The notes below the pieces were generated by a model, which did no database searches, had not been told where the DNA came from, and was given only the letters and a program-made list of their open reading frames with translations. DNA of 29,690 bases, taken from NCBI GenBank assembly GCA_937916405.1, contig CALFUF010000147.1, positions 1-29,690 of the forward strand. The letters run 5' to 3'. The translations under genes were made by a program, and so were the position numbers. The DNA is from an uncultured Prevotella sp. Its GTDB lineage: Bacteria; Bacteroidota; Bacteroidia; Bacteroidales; Bacteroidaceae. Positions 1-7,079 of this stretch are shown piece after piece. Position 1 is the stretch's first letter. Each line of letters opens with the position of its first letter.

Positions 1-253
1 AACGTGAAGTACAATACTTAGACATGAATGCCCAATAAGAGGTGTACCAGTCTGTGGTGTCACCTTCCATTCCTGGGCGAGAGGCGATGTACCATCCCTT
101 GACAACTTCTTTAAGCCATCCCTCACTCAACAGGCGTGTTAAGTGTACCCTGCTAAGTTGATCTGTTCCGTGAAGAACAACGAAGTTCTCTGCATCTTGG
201 AGTTTTTTCAATTGCTCCAAAGACTCTGCAATTTTTTCTGCTACTGTTGCCAT
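1..253 (-). CDS. Fic-family-like protein, N-terminal AbiEi-like part (partial)
   Basis: An open frame starts at ATG 253 and runs off the left edge of the window, giving 84 codons. The visible protein begins MATVAEKIAESLEQL, contains the segment FVVLHGTDQLSRVHLTRLL and continues with a WLKEVVKGWYIASRPG motif followed by TDWYTSYWAFMSKYC. From memory, this helix-turn-helix region followed by 'KGWYI(P/A)SRP...WY.S.WAF' is the N-terminal part of long Fic-domain proteins, where it resembles AbiEi-type antitoxins. The Fic core, which AMPylates or otherwise modifies targets through an HPFxxGNGR loop, would lie outside the window and cannot be confirmed. The gene has its own promoter (361-370) and an unusual repeat-filled leader, which fits autoregulation by the wing-helix domain. 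Alternatives are a stand-alone AbiEi-like antitoxin or another DNA-binding protein. Confidence 0.6.
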   Translation of the reverse strand, partial: MATVAEKIAESLEQLKKLQDAENFVVLHGTDQLSRVHLTRLLSEGWLKEVVKGWYIASRPGMEGDTTDWYTSYWAFMSKYCTSR

Positions 254-270
254 ATAGTACTTTTGTTTTG

Positions 271-370
271 TTACACGTTATTTGTTTCCGTGGAGTTGCA
301 CGTCTTTTCGTAATGTGTGATTACACGTCTTTTTCTGTCGTGCGATTACACGTTATTTTGTGCAAAGGTA
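271..370. repeat. Four 25-bp direct repeats in promoter/leader of the Fic-like gene
   Basis: Four units begin at 271, 296, 321 and 346, exactly 25 bp apart. Each starts with TTACACGT (TTGCACGT in the second) followed by a short T-rich tract; the rest of the unit is less conserved but tends to contain GTG. On the transcribed minus strand each unit ends in ACGTGTAA. The unit at 346-370 overlaps the -7 element and the other three lie in the untranslated leader before ATG 253. Strict phasing with degenerate sequence between cores suggests protein-binding sites rather than a recent duplication. Confidence 0.85.
361..370 (-). promoter_or_regulatory. Bacteroidetes -7 promoter element for the Fic-like gene
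   Basis: Read on the minus strand the sequence is TACCTTTGCA, a full match to the TAnnTTTGC consensus. It gives a leader of roughly 100 nt before ATG 253. No clear TTTG -33 element is visible upstream. Confidence 0.7.
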
Positions 371-438
371 CATAATTCCAATGAAAAAAAGCAGAAACAT
401 GAAAAAAAAATGGAAAAAAGTTCATATTATGCCTTCTT

Positions 439-479
439 GGAAAAACTGGCGCACGGGGTCAGCGTGCGTCGGTTTTTCC
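439..479 (-). terminator. Strong hairpin terminator after the GH127 gene
   Basis: The arms 439-455 and 463-479 pair over 17 positions with two mismatches around a 7-nt loop. The GC-rich top (CGCACG/CGTGCG) sits on an AAAAA/TTTTT base, so transcripts from either side end in a U-rich arm. It lies 30 bp past the stop of the glycan operon. The stretch 254-509 between the two minus-strand genes otherwise holds only the promoter, the 25-bp repeats and an A-rich tract near 380-420; I see no gene in it. Confidence 0.7.
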
Positions 480-509
480 ACCAACCTCTGGCAGAAATGT
501 TAGTTTAGC

Positions 510-2414
510 CTACTTCTTCCAATAGACGACATAGCGACAATGCTGGAGGTCGTAGAAGGGCTGGATGCGGATGCCGTTGCTGTCCACGAAGCGGAGTCCA
601 CCAAGGTGCTTGACCTCACCCAACGGGACATCGAGGTGCTTGCCATAGTCGAAGGTGTAGTAGTCATTATGTCTCGTGGGGTCGCTGAAAGGATGAGCGA
701 CCTCGGCAAGACGACCTGCCAAGACAACAGGACCATAGAGGAGGGCGACTCTGCTGGGGTCGTCCTTCGTTGTCTCCTCACGCAGGGACATGCCAAACTC
801 AATGTTTATTTTAGAGGTGAGAGGTGAGAGGTGAGAGGTAAGTGGTGAGAGGTGAGAGGTAAGTGGTGAGTGGTGAGAGGTAAGTGGTGAGTAGTGAGAG
901 GTGAGTGGATAATTGACATAGCCGTCTTTGCCAGCCTTGACTTTCTTGCCATTCACCTTCATATAGGTTGCCCAATACGGGTAGCGCAGTTTGATCGTTA
1001 GAGGTGAGTGGTGAGAAGTGAGAGGTGAGAGGATTGTCAGCGTCGTCTTGTTCGATTCCGGGAAGTTGGTCTCCTGCCGTACGATGGTACCGTCCCAGTT
1101 CAGTTCCGAAGGGATAAAGAGGTTGACATACAGAAATCTCTCATCTCTTACCTCTTTCCTCTCACCTCCAAAATAGATGCTCGACTGGTATTTGGCATGG
1201 CTCTCGAACCCGGAGCCCACGCAACACCAGAAACTGCTGTCACGAGTGGAATAGAGGCGGTAGCCGCCCGTCATCAACGGTGTGAAGTAACATACCATCG
1301 AGGTGAGGGTGTCCTGCTGCCCGAGAATATGGTTGTAGAGGGCACGCTCGTAGAAGTCGGCTATCTTCGAGTCGGGCTGATACGTGAAGAGACGGTCAGC
1401 CAATTTTAAAAGATTATAGGTACAGCAGTTCTCACCATCATAGCCTGTCAGGTGTTTCGACTGCTCCGAGGGTTTGAAGAGATGCTCCTTGTCGGAGACC
1501 TCTCCCGTCACAAAGGCATGGTCGCCCGTCAGTGTATTAAATAATAAGGTGGCGGCACGACGGCTTGACTCGTCGCCGAAGAGTTCATAATTCTTGCACT
1601 CTCCCAGTAGTTTGGGAATAAAAGTGTTCGCATGATTAGTACCTAAATCATTGTTGCCCTGCTTCAAAGGGTCAATCTTGTCATCGTGATAGAAGAAACG
1701 CGCCACCCACAGATACCGCTCGTCGTTGGTGATGGCGTAGAGGTTATACATCGCCTCATTGAAGCCGCCGAACTCATTGCGTATCATCTTCCTACGAGTG
1801 TCCTCACTGAGCGGTTTCAGTTTGTGATACGCCCAGTCACCCATACCACGAGCCACCTGCAGCGCCGTCTCGTTGCCACACATCGTGTACTGGTCGATGA
1901 GTCCTTGTAAGATTTTATGCAACGTATAGAATGGCGCCCATACACTCTTCCCCTGTATGTTGCGGTCGATGAGTCCTTCGCCGAAAGCGGAGAGATAACC
2001 CGTGCCATATTGCTTTTGAACTTCAGCCAGTCCATTGATGAGCGAATCCGCTTTTGTTCTTAGAGGTGAGAGGTGAGGGGTAAGGGGTGAGAGATATGCT
2101 AAAGCAGAAAGGATATGTCCCGTGACGTGTCCACGCAGGTCACAGTCCAGCGACTCCCAACCACCCAGTCGCAGACCGGCGTCATAGCCACCCTCCAAGG
2201 CGGAGTAGACACCCGCCGTATTGCGGAACGAGTGCAACAGTCTATTGACGGGTATGGACGCTATCCATGCCGAGTCACGTTGCATGTTACGCTGGAAACG
2301 ACTGGGGAGTAACTTCACATCTGATAATGCAAAGGGACTTACGACGGTCTGTGCATGTAGTGCCATTGTACACCATGCTACCGTTACCATGAGGACTTTT
2401 CTTATCATAATCAT
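510..2414 (-). CDS. GH127 beta-L-arabinofuranosidase (DUF1680 family)
   Basis: This 634-residue protein has a signal peptide (cleavage probably after MALHAQ) and is the last gene of the glycan operon, 20 nt after the GH106 stop. GH127 enzymes remove beta-linked L-arabinofuranose with a zinc-bound cysteine nucleophile. The expected zinc site is complete: E328 and C330 in DGENCCTY and C397-C398 in FWCCVGSGFE, matching by memory E338/C340/C417/C418 of HypBA1. E310 is a candidate acid/base. Oddly, four heptanucleotide arrays lie inside the gene and add low-complexity peptide at about residues 108-119, 416-425, 462-474 and 503-535. They do not hit the catalytic motifs and the frame stays open. The start could also be the second ATG at 2408. 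Substrate is probably an arabinose-decorated plant glycan. Confidence 0.88.
   Translation of the reverse strand: MIMIRKVLMVTVAWCTMALHAQTVVSPFALSDVKLLPSRFQRNMQRDSAWIASIPVNRLLHSFRNTAGVYSALEGGYDAGLRLGGWESLDCDLRGHVTGHILSALAYLSPLTPHLSPLRTKADSLINGLAEVQKQYGTGYLSAFGEGLIDRNIQGKSVWAPFYTLHKILQGLIDQYTMCGNETALQVARGMGDWAYHKLKPLSEDTRRKMIRNEFGGFNEAMYNLYAITNDERYLWVARFFYHDDKIDPLKQGNNDLGTNHANTFIPKLLGECKNYELFGDESSRRAATLLFNTLTGDHAFVTGEVSDKEHLFKPSEQSKHLTGYDGENCCTYNLLKLADRLFTYQPDSKIADFYERALYNHILGQQDTLTSMVCYFTPLMTGGYRLYSTRDSSFWCCVGSGFESHAKYQSSIYFGGERKEVRDERFLYVNLFIPSELNWDGTIVRQETNFPESNKTTLTILSPLTSHHSPLTIKLRYPYWATYMKVNGKKVKAGKDGYVNYPLTSHYSPLTSHHSPLTSHLSPLTSHLSPLTSKINIEFGMSLREETTKDDPSRVALLYGPVVLAGRLAEVAHPFSDPTRHNDYYTFDYGKHLDVPLGEVKHLGGLRFVDSNGIRIQPFYDLQHCRYVVYWKK
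814..904. repeat. Heptanucleotide array (13 units) inside the GH127 gene
   Basis: Thirteen consecutive 7-bp units of the type GAGGTGA, with GAGGTAA, GTGGTGA and GTAGTGA variants, plus a degenerate unit after 904. On the coding (minus) strand they encode a repeated S-P-L-T-S-H-(L/H/Y) peptide of about 30 residues. This is the longest such array in the window. Confidence 0.95.
1001..1028. repeat. Heptanucleotide array (4 units) inside the GH127 gene
   Basis: Units are GAGGTGA, GTGGTGA, GAAGTGA and GAGGTGA, in the same orientation as the 814-904 array. They encode LSPLTSHHSPLT at about residues 462-473. Confidence 0.9.
1141..1168. repeat. Heptanucleotide array in opposite orientation inside the GH127 gene
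   Basis: Read on the minus strand the units are GAGGTGA, GAGGAAA, GAGGTAA and GAGATGA, so this array is flipped relative to the other three in the gene. It encodes the charged segment GERKEVRDER. In this orientation a perfect repeat brings a TGA stop into frame every 21 nt; the array is short and phased so that the stop is not read. Confidence 0.75.
2063..2090. repeat. Heptanucleotide array (4 units) near the 5' end of the GH127 gene
   Basis: Units are GAGGTGA, GAGGTGA, GGGGTAA and GGGGTGA. They encode LSPLTPHLSPL at about residues 108-118, between the N-terminal helices of the barrel. Confidence 0.9.
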
Positions 2415-2434
2415 TTTATGTCTTTACATTCTGG

Positions 2435-5200
2435 CTACCACTTAACCTGCAGGTTTAGTTCCTGCTGCGCCGACTTGTAGGTGTCATCACCATCAGCCTC
2501 CACACTGAGAGTGATACCCGTCCACATGCGCTTGGGGTCGGCACCGAAATAATCGGGATCGAAGCGAAACGTGTATTCGCCTGTCTGAATGACCGGACCA
2601 CTAAGTATTACGATACGTGGACGCACACCAGCATGGAGGTCACTCTCTGCCGTCCGCTCGACATTAGTAAACACGGGGACTAAGGTAAACTCCTCACCAG
2701 GGCATGGTACATTTATTTTGACATGGCTGTTCTTGTTGTAGGGCAACAACTCACCGTTCATCCTTGCCGACACATACTGCATTTTCTTACCCATCGACTG
2801 CCTATAGCGGGCTTGGGTCAGACGAACCATCTCTTCATCCTGATACCAGAACTGGTCGTGAGGGTCTTGGCTCTCCGCACCATCTTCACGCCATCGGGAA
2901 TAGTAGACATCACCTTTGGGGCGAGGGTCTTGCAGTGCCTTACCGATAAAGCGGGCGATATAGTCCTGCGTCTCCTCGCAAAGGTCGAAATGTCCCTTGC
3001 CAGCATCACATAAGAAGGAAATACGGCTGTCAGGATACATCATGCGGAAGGCAAGTGCAGGACGCACACGAGCCTCCCACCATTCATACTCACCCTCTAT
3101 CATGAGACCTGGAATAAAGTCGATATTGCGGGTGCGCCCCCATTCCACATTCGCACCGCCATAACCACAAAGGTTGGTACGGGGCGCATCACCATGATAG
3201 GAGATAATACAGAGCGTACGGTCAGGATTCCAAGCGGCGAAGTTCCAAGGGAAGGTTGCCTGAGCAGAGTGCCCGAAGGGAATGATGGGGCAGATCGCCA
3301 GTTCGGGATGCTCCGATCCACGGGCAAAATCCTCCATAATCTGTTCAAAACGCTCCTGACAGGTCTTTCCTTTATCATCCTTCATAGAGACGTCCCAATT
3401 CTGTGAGCCACGCTGCACGAACGCCATAGCAACCCCTAGCGAGTCCATCTTCTGACAAAACATCTTACTACGGAACAATACCTCTTCTGTCATATTCTGA
3501 TGACAGTACAGCACAGCTTTCACCACCTCATGCCCACGTGGCAGTCGCAAATAGGCATGTCGCCCGTCCTCTATCTCCACCGCACAGTCGAAAGTCACAC
3601 GTTTCTGCTGCAGATTGATACGTTGACGGATATAGTCCGTAATAGCACGTACAGAATCCACATTGGCATGCAGACGGTCGAAACGGGTACCAAAAGGTCC
3701 CATCGTTAGCGGACGGTCATCGCGATCCTGATGGGCTATACAATGTAACACGAAGAAATTGACACCAGCACTACATACCTTATCTATATCTCTTCTGAAA
3801 CTACTCAACGTAGCAGGGATGTCAGCATCACCAGGATAGGCTGTACCGAACTCGCAGCCTATCATATTGCGTCCTGCCGTATGCCCATAGCGTGACACAA
3901 AGAAAGGACGCTCGATAGAGCCGTAATGGCTACGCGCCCAGTATTCGCTCATAGGCAAATCAAAGGAAAGTCCATACGTTTTGCGGTCAAAGTCACCATT
4001 ACCATAGGGTTCGCCCACCAGAAGCAGTCCACGCTGACGAAGTTCCTCTTTCAGTGGCTTCACGAACTCTTGCATAAACAGACGCTCCTTGGTCTTGTTA
4101 GGTTTATCAATGCCGCCTGTCAAGAAGTCCTTCCCGTCTCCATTAGTAAGATAGTCCTCCCCCAACAACTCCGTATAGTCCTGTCGTCCAGCCTCCCAAC
4201 TGTCTACAACGACATACCGCAGTGTAGTACCGCAATACTCCTTGAGTTCGTCGAGTAACGGACCAAGAAAACGGTCGAAATGCGCCTTTACACCTTTACG
4301 ATTGAGTTTGTCTACCTCCAGTCCGATTCCCGCCTCAGAGGCAGCCGTCACCATCTGACCATTGGTGGTATAGCCCACACGACGATAGGTCGTACCTGAA
4401 CCTTGGGCTGTCAGCACTTCAATGCGGTCGAGATGAGTACCTCGGCTGCTGGTTAAGCGCAGGTATTTACATCTTGTTGTATCACACTTGAAATAAATCG
4501 GTATATCATGGGCTTTTAAACTCTTTCCCGATACGCTACCTGCATTAATCCATGTTTTACCATCCTTGCTAACCTCGACAGTCAACTGAGGGGCATAGTC
4601 ACGAGGACCGTCAAAAGCATCGAGGGGTTTCTCTCTTTCACCTCGCCAGAGGTTAAACCCTACGACAGGCTTCTCCTTTTCCAAAGTGATGACCACAGAC
4701 TCATCTTTCTCTAAGCGTCTTCCAATATCTTGCATCTCATCGGCACAAGTGGTACGATAAGTCTTGATATCATGATAATATCCCATCTTATGACGAGGTA
4801 CTGGCGGATTCTTCTTAGTAGACAGGCTCCACGTCAGTTGCTTCATCGACTCCTCTGGGCGAATCCACGGTCCGCCCATGGCGGTATAGCCCGGAGAGTT
4901 ATGGATTCCAAGGACAATACCCAGTCGCTCAGCCTCCTTACAGGCATGCCTTACACAGGAAATCCACTCTGCTGAGCCGTAATCGACAGGACCTCGCTCT
5001 ATTCCTACCCATGCGTCAAAGATAAAAGCAGACTCAATGCCAGCAGCCTTCATATACTCCAAGTCTTTTGTTATTCCCTCTTTCGAGACATTACCGTTCA
5101 TCCACTCCCAGTAACAGCCTATTATAGGATGCTGCATAGAATCCTGGGCAGACAGCGTAAAAGTGTACAGAGACACTAAGGCACAAAGGATTTTTCTCAT
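2435..5200 (-). CDS. GH106-like alpha-L-rhamnosidase
   Basis: I place the start at 5200, where MRKILCALVSLYTFTLSAQ forms a signal peptide and the ATG lies one base after the GH97 stop codon; an upstream ATG at 5239 would overlap the GH97 gene and add 13 residues before the signal peptide. The 921-residue product starts with the GH106-like segment YWEWMNGNVSKEGITKDLEY and carries GIGLEVDKLN, VVVDSWEAG (E336), GEPYG (E397), MSEYW (E419) and GCEFGT (E450), followed by HCIAHQDRDDRPLTMGPFG. GH106 enzymes remove alpha-L-rhamnose from pectic and related glycans. Compared with typical members near 1,050-1,100 residues it is short, and the stretch after SWEAG is compact, so it may be a divergent subgroup with a different aglycone preference. 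It probably acts in the periplasm. Confidence 0.8.
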   Translation of the reverse strand: MRKILCALVSLYTFTLSAQDSMQHPIIGCYWEWMNGNVSKEGITKDLEYMKAAGIESAFIFDAWVGIERGPVDYGSAEWISCVRHACKEAERLGIVLGIHNSPGYTAMGGPWIRPEESMKQLTWSLSTKKNPPVPRHKMGYYHDIKTYRTTCADEMQDIGRRLEKDESVVITLEKEKPVVGFNLWRGEREKPLDAFDGPRDYAPQLTVEVSKDGKTWINAGSVSGKSLKAHDIPIYFKCDTTRCKYLRLTSSRGTHLDRIEVLTAQGSGTTYRRVGYTTNGQMVTAASEAGIGLEVDKLNRKGVKAHFDRFLGPLLDELKEYCGTTLRYVVVDSWEAGRQDYTELLGEDYLTNGDGKDFLTGGIDKPNKTKERLFMQEFVKPLKEELRQRGLLLVGEPYGNGDFDRKTYGLSFDLPMSEYWARSHYGSIERPFFVSRYGHTAGRNMIGCEFGTAYPGDADIPATLSSFRRDIDKVCSAGVNFFVLHCIAHQDRDDRPLTMGPFGTRFDRLHANVDSVRAITDYIRQRINLQQKRVTFDCAVEIEDGRHAYLRLPRGHEVVKAVLYCHQNMTEEVLFRSKMFCQKMDSLGVAMAFVQRGSQNWDVSMKDDKGKTCQERFEQIMEDFARGSEHPELAICPIIPFGHSAQATFPWNFAAWNPDRTLCIISYHGDAPRTNLCGYGGANVEWGRTRNIDFIPGLMIEGEYEWWEARVRPALAFRMMYPDSRISFLCDAGKGHFDLCEETQDYIARFIGKALQDPRPKGDVYYSRWREDGAESQDPHDQFWYQDEEMVRLTQARYRQSMGKKMQYVSARMNGELLPYNKNSHVKINVPCPGEEFTLVPVFTNVERTAESDLHAGVRPRIVILSGPVIQTGEYTFRFDPDYFGADPKRMWTGITLSVEADGDDTYKSAQQELNLQVKW

Positions 5201-5201
5201 A

Positions 5202-7079
5202 TTATTTGACAGGTATAAAGTGAAGGGCAGCACCGCCACTGGGCTGTAGCACCAGTTCTAAGGGCTTCCCTGTCTTGATGGTTTTGACGATAGCACGCAC
5301 CTTCGTACGGGTGTCCAGTGTCGGATCGTCGTTAAAGATCTCTACCCTATACTTCCCTTTTGGCAGGAAGTCGGTGGGGATGCTGACGGTGCGGGCTTCG
5401 GTATTGGTCATGCAGCCGATGAACCACTCCTGACCCGATCGACGTGCCTGGACGATAAACTCCCCTGGGATGCCGTCCAAGGCGATGCTCTCGTCGAACA
5501 CGGTGGGACAGTCACGCCAGAACTGCAGTTCTGCCTCCCCCTTGTCGACAAAGGGATTGTCGTACCAGAAATAGAACTGGAGGGGCGAGTAATAGACTGC
5601 CGCCATTGCCAACTGATGTCCTTTTGTATTTTTCACACGAGCGTTGAAATAACACAGGGTATAGTCGGCTGGTCCACAGAGGTAACGGGTGAAGGGAAGG
5701 ATGGTGTTATTAACAGCATCCGGCATCTCCTCATTACCACGAACACCCTCCTGTGTCAACAGGTTGGGGTAAGTACGGGAGAGTCCCGTGGGACGATACT
5801 CATCGTGGATATCCACCATGAGATGATACTTGGCACATTTCGCAACAGCATCGTGAAGCCATGTGGACCATTGTTGGTTGCCAATGTGAACAAAGCCGAA
5901 CTTGATTCCACTAATACCCCATTGCTGATAGAGGGGAAGCAACTCGTCTAATTGCTGATAAAGGGCACGCTGGTTGACATACACCCACACGCCAATGCCC
6001 TTACTCTTGGCATAGGCACACACCTCCGGCATGGTGAAGTCACGGGTCTCTATGACCTTCGTAGCATCGCTCGACACCTTGCCTTCTGGACCATACCAGC
6101 CAGCGTCCAGTTCCACATAGTCGAAACCAAACTCCTGGCAGTAGTCGATGCTGCGGAAAATTGCCTCCTTATCCAGACGACCGCTTCTGAATGCTTTACC
6201 GGGTTTTACCCACGACCAATCGGTCTGGCAACGTTCTTGATTCAGATTCAGTATTATCTCCTTGTGATTGACAATATCTACTGCTTTGTCGCCTGCCATA
6301 ATGACTCGCCAAGGGGTATCATAGGGAGAGATGATATCGGCACAGTCATACATGGCAACCTGCAACTCATTGTCCTTCTTCAGACGGAACTTACCACGGG
6401 TATAGTCCTTCATCGCCGCCTCCAACAAGGCGACATAGGTTCCGTCTGGCAACTGCACTAACAAAGGACGCTCACTCTCAAACCACTCCCCTTTGAGCGG
6501 TCGCTTCTCATAAGGTCCCTGCGCCCATTCCTCGTACCATGCCATAGTCCCTTCAGGGAATGCGAAAGAGGTTCGTTCGCCTGTGATATGAAGGAACAAA
6601 CTGTTTGCCGTCTCCGGGAAATGATAACGAAAGGCAATGCCCTCATTATATGCACGGATGACAATATCCATCGCATAGTATTTCCGCTTGTCATAACCCT
6701 CAGTAACAGTACCTTGTCCATCACTTCCTTTCTCGTAATGCAGGACGAGTTGGTTGTAATGGTCACGAATATGGGCGTTCTCCCCATACAGAGGTGTCCA
6801 TGTAGTATCTACGGCAGTGCGCTCCTCACCTTTCAACTCCAGATCACCGCACCAGTTCTGGTACTCACCACGAGGAACGGCAAGGGCAGACTCAAACAGG
6901 CGATTATCGACATCTACGCCCAGACGGCTCTCCTTAATCATCAACTTGTTGTTATACTGAACAGAATAGGTCATACCCTTCACAGTCACCACATATCTGC
7001 CGTCAGGGGACGACAGTTGTTGTGCAAACAACAGCAAAGGCATACATGCCAAGAAAAGGAAGATTTTTCTCATCGTCAT
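5202..7079 (-). CDS. GH97 glycoside hydrolase
   Basis: This 625-residue protein has a signal peptide ending near LLLFAQ and the family order of N-terminal beta-supersandwich, TIM barrel (YVELDAGWYG, D325) and C-terminal beta domain. Conserved segments include HDEYRPTGLSRTYPNLLTQ (E427) and EGVRGNEE. GH97 contains inverting alpha-glucosidases (SusB) and retaining alpha-galactosidases or beta-L-arabinopyranosidases. By memory the retaining nucleophile is an Asp in 'GIKxDF'; here that position is G395 (GIKFGFV), which argues against the retaining type. The second base Glu of SusB seems to fall at Y497 (YYSPLQ), so the exact activity is open. The ATG at 7079 overlaps the preceding TGA as ATGA, implying translational coupling; a second ATG at 7073 is also possible. 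Confidence 0.87.
   Translation of the reverse strand: MTMRKIFLFLACMPLLLFAQQLSSPDGRYVVTVKGMTYSVQYNNKLMIKESRLGVDVDNRLFESALAVPRGEYQNWCGDLELKGEERTAVDTTWTPLYGENAHIRDHYNQLVLHYEKGSDGQGTVTEGYDKRKYYAMDIVIRAYNEGIAFRYHFPETANSLFLHITGERTSFAFPEGTMAWYEEWAQGPYEKRPLKGEWFESERPLLVQLPDGTYVALLEAAMKDYTRGKFRLKKDNELQVAMYDCADIISPYDTPWRVIMAGDKAVDIVNHKEIILNLNQERCQTDWSWVKPGKAFRSGRLDKEAIFRSIDYCQEFGFDYVELDAGWYGPEGKVSSDATKVIETRDFTMPEVCAYAKSKGIGVWVYVNQRALYQQLDELLPLYQQWGISGIKFGFVHIGNQQWSTWLHDAVAKCAKYHLMVDIHDEYRPTGLSRTYPNLLTQEGVRGNEEMPDAVNNTILPFTRYLCGPADYTLCYFNARVKNTKGHQLAMAAVYYSPLQFYFWYDNPFVDKGEAELQFWRDCPTVFDESIALDGIPGEFIVQARRSGQEWFIGCMTNTEARTVSIPTDFLPKGKYRVEIFNDDPTLDTRTKVRAIVKTIKTGKPLELVLQPSGGAALHFIPVK

Noticed and set aside
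271..370. CRISPR array
   Set aside because: The 25-bp spacing is start-to-start, the conserved core is only about 8-10 bp, and there are no unique spacers or cas genes.
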